Positions 28,556 to 39,604 of a DNA stretch of 64,000 bases are shown in pieces. The notes below the pieces were generated by a model that was not told where the DNA came from, did not search any database, and saw nothing but the letters and a program-made list of their open reading frames with translations. Every line of letters begins with the position of its first letter. The stretch's first letter is position 1. Both the position numbers and the translations under genes were made by a program. The stretch spans positions 186,001 to 250,000 of the forward strand of contig JAURVB010013259.1 in assembly GCA_033002965.1 (NCBI GenBank), in the 5' to 3' direction. Origin of the DNA: Piper betle. Taxonomy: Eukaryota; Streptophyta; Magnoliopsida; Piperales; Piperaceae.

Positions 28556-31500
28556 ATGAAAGGAGACAAGCAAGAAAGCTTCAAGATCAACTTAAGCTTA
28601 GAGCCAAGAGAAAAACTTAGTCATGAAGCAAATAAGAAGTCTAGTGAAGAGGATGGAAGGATCTCCTCCTTGAAGAAATGGTTGTGGAGTGTGTGGCTCT
28701 TTTGCAAAGAAGACTACAACAGGGTGACATTCTCATTCAAGGTTGGCCTTGCTGTTCTCCTAGTTTCGTTGCTCATTCTCACCCAAGCTCCCTATGAAAT
28801 CTTTGGTGCCAACATCATTTGGTCCATCCTCACTGTTGCCATCATGTTCGAATACACCGTAGGTATGCCCAGTTAGTTTCATGCACGCATTCATCTTTAA
28901 CACACACATTGTTTACACATATATATGGACTATTTTGTCGAGGCATTTAACAAATTAATCAGTAATTTGTTGAATGCATGGTTAACATATAAAAGGAGCA
29001 ACATTTAACCGGGGGTTCAACAGAGCACTTGGGAGTTTGCTGGCAGGAATCCTGAGCATTATCATCATGCAATTTGCTATGTGCACCGGCCGCATAGCAG
29101 AGCCTATTGTGATCGGCCTAAGCATCTTTCTAGTTGGTAAATTACTTTCCCAGTTTTTTACACCTTAGAGATCATAAATCTAAGAAGCAATTGATAATGT
29201 TTTGCATTCCATATGCTGTATATCGTAGGAGCTGTGACATCGTTTGTGAAACTGTGGCCAACTCTGGTACCATATGAGTATGGGTTTAGGGTCATCCTCT
29301 TCACCTTTTGTCTCATTGTAGTTTCGGGTTACAGAATGGGAAACCCCATAAGAACTGCCATGGACAGGCTTTACTCCATTGCCATTGGTGCTTTTGTAGC
29401 TGTGCTTGTGAATGTCCTCGTCTTCCCTATATGGTCTGGAGAGCAGCTTCATGCCGAGCTGGTTAAATGTTTTGACTCGGTGGCCGACTCACTTGAAGGT
29501 TACTTACCGAACACTCATGTGTTATTGTATACATACCTAAGCTAGGTATTGATAGCTAAATATATGCTGTAATTAAACATAAACACCAATATTAATTATT
29601 ATACCATCTTTTCTTATTTATTTGGCTACAGAGTGTGTGAGGAAGTACTTGGATGATGATGGTTCTCACCGGCCTGAGTTCTCCACGACAATCAACGACG
29701 ATTTCGCAGACGAACCAGCCTTTAGGAGATGCCGAACTGTTCTAAACTCATCGTCAAAGCTTGATTCTTTGGTACCTATCTCCAATTTTGATACCGTATT
29801 ATTCATATTACTCGATCGCTAACATCAACATTATAATTATAAGACACTCTTAGTTGTTTGATCACATCAAAAATTGTGGCATGCAGGCTGGTTCTGCCAA
29901 ATGGGAGCCTCCACACGGTAGATTCCGGCATTTCTTCTATCCATGGCCGGAGTACGTAAAAGTTGGTGCGGTGTTGAGATATTGTGCCTACGAGGTGATG
30001 GCTTTGCATGGAGTTCTTCACTCGGAGATTCAGGTCTGCTATGTTCCAATAATTCCCAATATGATCTATATTCTCCGTTGATTTTCATATTCCCCATTGC
30101 ATCATCTCATGAAAAGTGTCCCTCTAAATCCTAATGCCGGTTAATGTCTGCCTTTAGCATATAGAACAATCAAATATTCGCTGCCCACAAGGTGATCACT
30201 ACAAAGGAGGCTACCTTTCACTAGCTCATACTTTAAAAAGTAATTCAATTCAACATGCCATATACCCAAGTATAACATATATATTACTTGCACAGTTGAT
30301 TAACTAATAAAGATGGCTATGGTAGGTAATTAGAATATGGATCCCAAGATGTAGATGGTTATACTTTATCATCTATGTAGGATCGAATTCCCGCGTAAAC
30401 GAGGCAAGTAGAAGCCAAGCATATTCCTCGTGCCCACGCTTGAGGGGGATATGTGTATGTAGTTGGACCACCTCCTGCAAGTTTAGTTGTGTGGTTCCCC
30501 ATCTTACATGTAGCTGATGGCCATGCCATGGGGAAATCATAAACGACTTAATTGGAGATGTGGAATATGAAGATGAAGAGCAACTAAGCCTGAAAGCTCA
30601 ATATTTACCTTTCACATCTCTAGGAGCGCAATATTATGAGAAGTAAAGATATGTTTGTTCTTCAAATAAAGTGCGAATGTATATAATATGAAGAAAAAGT
30701 ACAAATATGTGCAAGCTAAGCTTGCCCGAGCACTAGTCGACCTCGAATGGAAGTGGCAATGAGTCGATCTAAATGGGTAACAAAGAAGTGAGCAGAGCCA
30801 AATATAACTCGGGTCCACAAAGTTGAATATAATAGGCGTTCAGATCCAATGGTTTGCCAAGGATATATAGTGAACTTTAAATCCGCCAAGTGCTCCTTTT
30901 CATAACTATCAAATTAATTTTAAAAATATTTTTATAATTTACAATGATTAGGTAGGATTATTTTTTTTAAAGACAGAGTGAAGCTTTCTCAATCCCTTCT
31001 AGACTAAGACTTAGACAAATTTCTAGAGGGGATTGGGTAAGCTTCACTTTTATATATACATAGCAAATCTCATGTATAAGTAGATAATCTATGGTTAGAG
31101 CAGGTTTTGTCCTAATTGATTTCAGGCACCCTACAATCTCCGGTTGGCCTTCAGAACAGAGATTCTTGATGCCACCAACCAAGCAGCAGAGCTGGTGAGG
31201 TGCCTGGGCAAAGACATCAACAACATGAAGCACAGCCCCCAGACCACTCTTCTCAAGCGTGTTCACAGCTCTACCAATCGTCTCCAACGATCCATTGAGC
31301 TTCACTCTTACCTCCTCACCTGCCATGATCACAAGGTCACCCCACCACCATCAAAACTGCCATCCATCAAGCTCACGTCCGCCCGTTCTTTCACTCCAAC
31401 CGAGCTCTCCACCCATTTCATCGAACTACCCATTACTGGGAATGGTGGTCTAGAGCCAACCCCTTCGGCAGAGAGCAAAGAAGAGGGTAGTGGGGGCTTT

Positions 31501-31785
31501 GATCAGACCAAGTTTGCCCCAACCGAGTCTTATCACGAGTCAATGAGGAGGCAACAGAGGAGGCTCTACTCATGGCCATCAAGGGAAGTAGACGAGTTTG
31601 AAGAAGAGAGTGGGATTAGCGTGGAGCTCATCTTGCCAAGGATGAAGGCGCTTGAAAGCACGGCTGCGCTTTCTTTGGCCACATTCACGTCTTTGCTAAT
31701 TGAATTCGTTGCCCGTTTGGATCATTTGGTTGATGCAGTCGAGGAGCTATCCAAGCTTGCCAAGTTCAAATCTGGTGCTGTGTGA
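28556..31785 (+). CDS. Aluminium-activated malate transporter family anion channel (ALMT), 554 aa
   Basis: Six exons, 28556-28862, 28996-29136, 29229-29498, 29632-29771, 29887-30033 and 31126-31785, join in frame through GT-AG introns; the fifth intron is about 1.1 kb. The N-terminal half has about six hydrophobic segments (near 62-76, 84-99, 114-132, 137-155, 168-183 and 196-215). Family signatures are IWSILTVAIMFEYTVGAT, GFNRALGSLLAG, YEYGFRV, FPIWSGEQLH and, in the soluble half, WEPPHG and VMALHG. A long variable cytosolic loop precedes the conserved end, LSLATFTSLLIEFVARLDHL. ALMTs carry malate or other anions across plasma or vacuolar membranes. The C-terminal wording is closer to the vacuolar ALMT4/5/6/9 type than to QUAC1, but that is inference. 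The start is the first ATG, followed by a Lys-rich leader. No lesion is seen. Confidence 0.93.
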
Positions 31786-32509
31786 TATACAGTTGAGGAG
31801 TCACCATTAACCGTATATAATGTACTTCAGACAAGTGCTGATGTAGAATGGTACTTCAGACTGTGGGAGCTGTTAAACGAAGACCTTTTCTGCAATCATC
31901 CAAGTGAATAAAAGAATGTAATCCAACATCCAACTATTTTTTCTTGCGCAAGAAAAGAAAATGTCTAGTCCTCCGATTAAAAGATGAAACTGACAGAGTT
32001 TTAATCTTGAAGTTTACTGTTTGTATAATAAACCACACAATTTACTACAATAAATAGTATTGTCTCGAAGTAATTTAAATCACTGGCACAATAAATTATG
32101 AGGAACCATTTTGTTTAATCTGTGTTCCAGCCCGTGTTAACCGAGCTTGTTAAACTCATCACAATCGTATCATTAATGATTTAAACACTCTTAATTTTAG
32201 AACAGTCAAAAAATAGCAATGTTATAAAAAGCCACATAACAGCTTCCTGTAAGTTGAGAAAATATTTAGAGGAGATAACCCTCATGAAAATAAAGATGAA
32301 GAAAACAAGGTCGATGGGAGAATTCAATTATAGAACAAAATTCACATAAACAAACATTTATTGACAGCGATACACTATTTACACCTCAGATAACGCAGAT
32401 TCACCAAAACTCTTGTGACACCATACAAACACACCATACGTCATTAGTTTTAAGATATTTACCCCAAATGACACCGGGGACAAAGCAAAGTACCTAATTC
32501 AATAAATTA
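31786..32509. other. 3' region between convergent genes
   Basis: Contains the 3' untranslated DNA of the ALMT gene, with AATAAA-like signals near 31910. No further gene is seen. Confidence 0.45.
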
Positions 32510-32517
32510 TTTTTTAT

Positions 32518-33001
32518 TATAAGTGCAATCGAGATGAGCCGAGTCAAATAAGGCTTTATTTGAATTCAATATAATTTTTGACAATCATATTTGAACTTGT
32601 TTGAAAGTTTGACAAATTTTAATATATTATAGATTAAGCCGAACTCGGCCAAAATTTATAATATTTGAACTTAACTTGTGTTTAGCTCACTATCTTTTTG
32701 AATTGTGCTCGAGCCCAATAATTATTTATGCTTGACTCATACTCAACATATATAGAATTAAAAAATTTTTCTAACGCTATATAAGTTCAATGTGACCTCA
32801 ATAATATTGACGAGCCAAATCGAACCGAATATTTTTTAAGTTTAAATACATTGAGCTCGGGTTTTGAACCAAATCAAACCAAATACTCCTTAATTCAAGC
32901 TCTGTTCGTTGTATTTTTCGAGCACAAAATTAATAAATACGAATTCAAGTCAAATCGAGCCGAACATAAAATGCTCGCGAGCTGGTTTGTTTACACCCCT
33001 A
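32518..33001. mobile_element. hAT-like MITE, CGAGCTCGAA family, copy 2
   Basis: 484-bp element. The right end reads TTTACACCCCTA, the typical complement of a TAGGGGTGTAAA hAT terminus. The left end is the decayed TATAAGTGCAATCGAG. Flanks are TTTTTTAT (32510-32517) and TTTTTCAT (33002-33009), 7 of 8 identical. The interior has scattered GAGCCGA/CGAGC motifs like the element at 10315. It lies about 110 bp past the stop codon of the minus-strand repeat protein and so may sit inside that gene's 3' untranslated region. Confidence 0.65.
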
Positions 33002-33111
33002 TTTTTCATATTGGGATACAGCAACATCAATTGAGATTTCCTAAAAGGCAGGCAATTGAAACTCAAATAACATGCGACGAAGGACAAACAAACCTAACAT
33101 GCATTTTGCAT

Positions 33112-34989
33112 TCAGATCCACTCGTGCGTCATCCCAGAAAAAGGAACATTTTCCTTTATAATCTCAGTACCGCTTGCTAAGCTTGCCAGTAGACTTCCAC
33201 CATGAACTCTCCCATCAGGAACAAAAATTGAATTCAAGTGTAAAACCACCTTCCCTCTGGGCATACTGATATCGTCTTCCGGATATCTGAGTTCATCAAT
33301 GATAAAAGAATCTCCCACAATGTTTTCAGCCTTCCTAATATCCAAGAGCTCTCTCTCCTTGAGTTCTTGAGCAGCTTTTCCTAGCGTAACACCTCCATGA
33401 ACTCGCATATCCTGAACCGGTGCAATGCAAGTAGAACAAAAACCAAATTTTACACTTGCAAACTGATCACAAGGAGCCTGGCCATCAGCAGTAAATTGAG
33501 GTTGGTTACTCAAAGAACATCGTTTGCCTCCTCCATGAGTTTTGCATAAATCAGTGCTGCCTTGTGCACTCTTCCCACAGCCTTTCAGTTTGCACCGCTT
33601 TCCACCTCCATGACGAACACAGAAATTAGTATGGCCTCTGGCACTCTTGGTGCATTCAGGAAAGGTGCACCTCTTCCCTCCTCCATGTGACACACAGAAA
33701 AGGGTCCTTCCATGTACGCTTTTTGTGCACCCTTCTGAAGAGCAGCGTTTTCCGCCTCCATGCCCTTTGCAAAATAGTGTACTTCCTTCTGCACCCTTAG
33801 TGCAACCTGGTGCACTACACCTCTTCCCTCCTCCATGTGCTTTACAAAACATTGTGCTACCTTGAGCACCCTTTGAGCAAGTGGGATACTGACAACGGCG
33901 TCCTCCACCATGAGAGATGCAAAGACCAGACAAACCCTCGGCACTTTTAGTGCAGTTCTCTAGTTGGCAGCGTTTACCACCTCCATGCCTTATGCACAGG
34001 CCAGATTTGCCCCTTGCAGCTCGTACACACCCATCAGAAATACATCTGCGCCCCCCGCCATGAGCTATGCAATAGTCTATACGGCCCTCAGCACTCTTTG
34101 TGCAACCTAGGAAGTGACATCGTCGTCCCCCACCATGAGCTTTGCAAAACACAGTCCTACCCTCAGCTCCCTTGTTGCAGCCAGGTTTTTGACACCTCCG
34201 GCCCCCTCCATGGGCAATGCATAGACCAGAGGCGCCCCTTGCTCCCTTAAGACATCCTTCATATTGACAATTCTTCATGCTAGAACTATGTGGTGGACGA
34301 GTTAACTGACTATTACTTTTACTCCCGGAAGTGCAGGTAACTGAGCCATTGGATGCTCCCATTGTTGAGGAGTCTAGAATGGTTAAATCACTTTTTTCAG
34401 AAATTGGACTGAGACTACTCTGTGTAGGTGACGTTGATGACATAACAGACCTAAATATTCTTGGACATGTTGGCCATTCACCTTCATCACACATCTTGTT
34501 TGTCACTGGATGGATCTCTGAACTGTTTTGGCATTTGACTCCATCAAAAGCCAAGGTAGAGATTTTCTCATATGGTCCTGTTGTGAGACTGAGTTCTAAA
34601 TCATATTCCGTACCTGTATGAGAACAAGTTGTTTTTCCATTACCACAATATAAGTTGAAACTCAACCCTAACTCTTCAGAGGATTCCTTTTCAATCTCTT
34701 TCATCAGTGCAACAGAAGCTGCAGAACTGTCCTTGCAAACAGAGGAATCTGCTTGATGACTTAACTTCAAAACTAGATGTGGCTCATTGCCCAAATGAAA
34801 ACCTCCATTGTTATGGTTTAACTTACTAACAGGAAAATGTATTCCAGAAGCAACAGGAGAATGAAGTCTCAACGTGGTGTCAGTATGATGTTGAGATTCA
34901 ACTTGAAAAGTTCTGCCCAAGTTGTCAAAGTCATTAAAAGAAAAGTTAAGATTAAGCGCATAACCTAAATCTTGGAGCTTGTTATCCAT
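33112..34989 (-). CDS. Cys/His 25-residue repeat protein ('WRKY19-like', no WRKY domain), 625 aa
   Basis: One uninterrupted coding exon. An N-terminal Ser-rich region (1-240) includes ELGLSFNLYCG and YDLELSLTTGP. It is followed by ten contiguous 25-residue repeats (241-490) of pattern C-x4-C-x10-C-x2-H-GGG-[RK]-[RK], such as CQKPGCNKGAEGRTVFCKAH. The C-terminal 135 residues contain VHGGVTLGKAA and HGGSLLASL. The spacing suggests small zinc-binding modules. Plant databases often call such proteins 'probable WRKY transcription factor 19' or loricrin-like because the same repeats occur in WRKY19, but no WRKYGQK is present here, so the transcription-factor name is not supported. Nuclear or DNA/RNA-binding function is only a guess. 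The 5' untranslated region appears to carry a long intron. No lesion is seen. Confidence 0.9.
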   Translation of the reverse strand: MDNKLQDLGYALNLNFSFNDFDNLGRTFQVESQHHTDTTLRLHSPVASGIHFPVSKLNHNNGGFHLGNEPHLVLKLSHQADSSVCKDSSAASVALMKEIEKESSEELGLSFNLYCGNGKTTCSHTGTEYDLELSLTTGPYEKISTLAFDGVKCQNSSEIHPVTNKMCDEGEWPTCPRIFRSVMSSTSPTQSSLSPISEKSDLTILDSSTMGASNGSVTCTSGSKSNSQLTRPPHSSSMKNCQYEGCLKGARGASGLCIAHGGGRRCQKPGCNKGAEGRTVFCKAHGGGRRCHFLGCTKSAEGRIDYCIAHGGGRRCISDGCVRAARGKSGLCIRHGGGKRCQLENCTKSAEGLSGLCISHGGGRRCQYPTCSKGAQGSTMFCKAHGGGKRCSAPGCTKGAEGSTLFCKGHGGGKRCSSEGCTKSVHGRTLFCVSHGGGKRCTFPECTKSARGHTNFCVRHGGGKRCKLKGCGKSAQGSTDLCKTHGGGKRCSLSNQPQFTADGQAPCDQFASVKFGFCSTCIAPVQDMRVHGGVTLGKAAQELKERELLDIRKAENIVGDSFIIDELRYPEDDISMPRGKVVLHLNSIFVPDGRVHGGSLLASLASGTEIIKENVPFSGMTHEWI

Positions 34990-36705
34990 TCACTGAAATC
35001 CTCCAAAATCCCCTTTTGATCTCACAAAGACAAGAATCTGTCACCTGACTTCCGGGAATAGATTAACAAACAAAATATATCAAAGATGTTAGTGGTACTC
35101 CAGACAATCTAGACAACCACCACTAACAAAACCAGACGTATCTTTTCTGTCCATTGCTACAGACTTAAGCGATCACCAAACAGATAATGTTCAATAGAAA
35201 TCAGTGAAAAGCCAACCAAGTCACCACAAGTGTTGCACAATAAACCATCCTGGAGACCTAAAACAAGTCAGGAAAACACAATAAGTCCAATTATGACATC
35301 CTAGACAAAATAGGAGATACAGACTTGGCTAGTGGCTCCTACATGATAGTGAAGGCACTTAGACATGACAATAACGAGCATACAAAACTTATGTATTTCA
35401 GTATGCCAAAACAGTAACTCCGAAGTTTGAATCCAGATCTAAAACTAACAAATCACAAAAATTCTTTTAAAACACCTATTGATATTCATCATCCACCCAA
35501 CCCCAAATTATGGGATCAGGGATATGGATCCTATTTGCCCCTCTCCTATTTTATGAACCGTATCATCTTTATTTATTTATAGAACTAGTGAAGAGAAGAA
35601 TTGATACAATTGACACAATAGGTGAACTCTGCAGCACGAAGCCATTACATTTGTAAAACACATATAGATGCAAATTACATATCAAAACAATAATATCAAA
35701 CAAAACTATATTAATGATGAAGGAAACCCGGTTTGTGCAAAATGGTATTCCTATTAGGAGATGCAGATGGTCAACAACACACAAGAACAACAACAACCAT
35801 AAAAAAAGAGCAAAACTAGAGCAAAAGGCATCCAATAGCTTGCAATCCTAGGATATTTGCCGAACTATAACAGCAATCACTCCAAATAAAATACATGAAA
35901 CATCAATCCAAAAACATATACATACATAGAAGAAATGTAATGCAAACAGTTAAAGATTCAAATAATGAAGCCAAGTAGCCAATTCACCAAATAAATGAAT
36001 TCAACAATAAAACACAGGTAAAAAAATACCGAGCAATTTCTACTAATTTCTAACAAAAAATTAAAACATGAACAAACTTTTAATAAAACAAACATGTATC
36101 CAAATAAATAAAAAGCGTTGCAACAACACAGTCATTTAAAGTAATAAAATTCTGAAATACAAAACAACCTACAGAGAATAACAAAATCAACAAAAAAAAA
36201 TCCAATCCAGCAAAAACTTAAGCTATCAAAATTTCATAGAGACCAAACCATCCGACCTACATAACAACCGCTGAAAAGAATTCTACTCCACCAAAAACCA
36301 ACCTTCAAAACTCACACACACACCCCATCACACGGTTCCCATCCACCCTACATAAGCAAGCACCAAAAGAACAGGTTTTTCTGCTCCATTCCACACACCA
36401 TAAACCAAAAAACAGAATCAACAGAAAATTCAACACACCAACACAAAGCAACAAACTGAACAAATTAACAAAAACCAAAAAAGAAGTCACCTTTGACAAA
36501 TCTTCGACCACCGAGCAAAGATGAACCAGGCCTATCCGCCCACAGAGTAGAGGCCGGGGAAAACCTATGGCTCGGGCGATCGGGAGGAGGCGAAACGAGA
36601 AGAGCGTCGTCGGCGCCGTCGAAACTCGGAGGTGCAGAGGGGGAAGATGGTAGACGAGGACAAAACGGAGATAAATTGACCAAAACTTGGTTCAATGTTT
36701 ACTAA
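34990..36705 (-). other. 5' leader with long intron of the repeat-protein gene
   Basis: A donor (AAAG|GTGACTT on the minus strand, exon edge 36491) and an acceptor (GTCAG|GTGACA, exon edge 35044) define a likely 1.45-kb intron in the 5' untranslated region. The first, non-coding exon would be about 36491-36700, which is GC-richer than its surroundings. The ATG at 34989 is the first in the second exon's frame. No other gene is seen in the intron. Confidence 0.5.
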
Positions 36706-36933
36706 AGTACTCATCGGGGATGTTTTGTTGAAAATTGAAATTATTGGCCATATATGCCCCTTTTAAGGTATAACCAAAAATAAAAATAAAATTATTTTGG
36801 CCAAACCTTTTATATTCTGCGTTGTGGCCAAGGCAATATGTCTTGTTTGTTGTAAGTAAAAATAAAAATAAAAAGCTTAAGATCTTGACAAGATTTTTTA
36901 CCATCTGATTTTATTTTATACATTGGTTGTAAT

Positions 36934-37262
36934 TGTTAGAATTTGTATTCTAACTTTACAAGGTCCTTGTCTTATATAATTTATGATATTATTATCTAAA
37001 TATATTAATTCATAGTATAATTAAGGATAACTACCGTATAATAATTAATGGGCAACTACCATAGAGTAGTTATTTCTATAACTTCTTAATGAGAGAAGTT
37101 AAAAGCAGTAATTTTCTTTTGAATCTATGATCCGGACAATTTTATGCGTTTGTCTGCTTCACCTTGGAAGTGCAACATATCATATGATCTCAAAAACATT
37201 TATGAAAATTATCGTGATAGAAAATATGATTTGTTTATTATAAATATTTATATGGATTTATA
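36934..37262 (+). repeat. 5' LTR of the copia element
   Basis: Begins TGTTAGAATTTGTATTC and ends TATGGATTTATA, where the expected terminal CA has become TA. It aligns over its length with 45550-45898 but is clearly diverged. It begins about 230 bp upstream of the first exon of the minus-strand repeat-protein gene. Confidence 0.85.
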
Positions 37263-38649
37263 TTTGGTATTGAGTCATTCATCAGTGAAATTTTTCTTTC
37301 CCTTAAAAATTTTCTACGGGTTAAATCTTCTTGATTTTATCAATCTATTGGTCATTCACAATCATTGTTAAAAGATAATTCCTTTTATTCGATTTCGATG
37401 TGTGTTGCTTGTATGCTTGACTTAAGTTGTTTTCGTGTTGGACTCATATCCATTCTGATCTTGTCATTTGTATCCTATTATAGAGATTATGAGTGAATAA
37501 TGATTTAATGGGTAAAAACTTTACAAGTTTTTTATATGCTTTCGTGGTCAATTTATTCCCATGATATCTTCTGTCTTCTTAAATTTATATAATTTCCCAT
37601 TAGAGGATAAACGGTCGGTTATTTTGGTACTGCTACTAGAGAAGACGATACTCACTGGAGGAAAAAGATCGTCATGCATTTCTATGATTTTGTTAATTTT
37701 TAGTTATTATAGCTAATGGACTTGTAACCTTATGGATTGTTACTATATTGGCCCATTTAACTATATATGGCCCATGTGTGAAATTTACTTATATTCGTTA
37801 AGGATTTGTTACTTGTTTTGAAACTGCTGGACTTTGTGCTATTCTGCAAGCAATCTTAATGCACATTTTAATTATGAGCGGTTTATTTTAAGTTCTTAGG
37901 CTTATTCATTGCATTGGTTAAATGATTTATATATAAGATAAACTATATACATTGTGTTTTGGACTATGAATTGTCCGATCAATTTTATAGACAATACATA
38001 GTCTGATCATGAACGTGAACATTGACCGAACTATTTTGGTTCATATAGCTGTCTATATACCTATTTAATTATGTTTGGATAATAAAGTTAGCATACCCAT
38101 GAATTGTTTAGGGTGTTCACGTGATGTCCAAGTTATTCATATGATATTCAAGGACTATCCAGACCCAATTATGAGAGGTTCATTTATTATTGTGCATGTG
38201 ATTAAGTGTTTATATACAAATTTTGAGTTATTTGTATCTTTATGTATGTCAATGTATTTTAAATTAATTGAAGAGTAGCCATGTCTTTAATTAAGATAAA
38301 ATATACATAAAGTGAATATATAGATCACATATGAATTTTAATACATAAAATTCTAATTAAACATTATAATTATAATAGTTTTACCCCACATGGAGGTTGT
38401 TATGATTATTTTGTTTAATTACAGTGAAATAGAAAATATTTATGTTTCTTAATTAGCACACAAACATTAAGAGATATTTAATATTTTTCTATTTTCATCG
38501 TTGAAATAGTGCATAATCTATTTTATGTTAAAGTCTTTGCCGACAAGTAGATTTTAATGACATGTTGATTCATTTTATTATACTTACATTGGTAAGCATA
38601 CAACTATAGTGATGGTATATAATTTACCTCAATATTTTTTATAGTAAGC

Positions 38650-39415
38650 ATGGTTATATGTTTCTTACAACTGTTTCATCTTTGACATTTCTTTATGATA
38701 AATCTAAGGTTTCCTATTTAAGTGGTGAGCATAATGATAAGGAATGTAGGGAGAAAATCCCTCTTCATTTAGGGTATATAGACCTTGACTATGCTTTTTA
38801 TAAGGATGAGCCTCACATTTCCACTGAATCTAGCACTTGAAGCAAAAATTTACTATATGAATGTTCATTAAATCTCTACATTACAACTAGTATTAGTGGG
38901 TTAATTTTTGAATGTAAGTTTGTTAAAGATTATATGAAGCTATTGATTAACAATTTGAGACTTCAAATAAATCATTGACTGGTACCTTGATGGCAAAATG
39001 GTTATCAATGAAGCTCACCGGCATTAGTTGTGTGCGTAAGCACATTATGGAAATAATAGACATTACTTCTCAGCTTACGTCTCTGGAGATCGAGATTTCT
39101 GAGTCTTTTCTACTAGATTTCATCCTTAACTCTCTTTTATATGAGTAGGATCTTTTAAAAATAACTTACAACACACAGAAGGAAAAATGGACAATAAATA
39201 AACTTTTAATCATGTATGTTCAAGAGGAAGAGAGATAAGGATGAAAGTGTATACATGGTGACTTATGAAAAAAAACAAGAAAGAAAATCGGGCATATAAA
39301 GGGAAAGACAAAAAACCTACCCATTTTAATGTTAAGAGAGAATCTAATTGTTTCTTTTGTAAAAAGAAGAGACATATAAGAAAGGATTGTCCTAAATGCA
39401 TGACATGACTAGAGA
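38650..39415 (+). pseudogene. copia gag remnant with zinc knuckle
   Basis: Broken gag of the UBN2 type. REKIPLHLGYIDLDYAF lies near 38745-38800, MKLTGISCVRKHIMEI..ISESFLLDFILNSL near 39010-39140, ITYNTQKEKWTINKLLIM near 39165-39215, and a CX2CX4HX4C knuckle, CFFCKKKRHIRKDC, at about 39350-39391. In-frame stops and frame changes interrupt it. The following frame (ESNMVDV..STIRVLSTM..) is the start of the protease/pre-integrase region, cut at 39604 by the solo LTR. Confidence 0.8.
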
Positions 39416-39604
39416 AGAAATGTAATCTCATCTTATTTGTCTGTTATGAATCTAATATGGTTGATGTTTGTCATAATAGTTAGTGGACTAATTCTAATTC
39501 TACAATTCGTGTTTTGAGTACCATGTAAGGTTTCTTAAATTGAAGGAAACCGACAAAAAGTGAATGAAACATCTATTCTTACAACTGGATGCGTGCACAT
39601 GTAG

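Noticed and set aside
33515..34270. Regular 75-bp periodicity resembling a CRISPR or satellite array
   Set aside because: The period is the 25-codon protein repeat; spacer-like variation falls at codon positions, and this is a plant gene.
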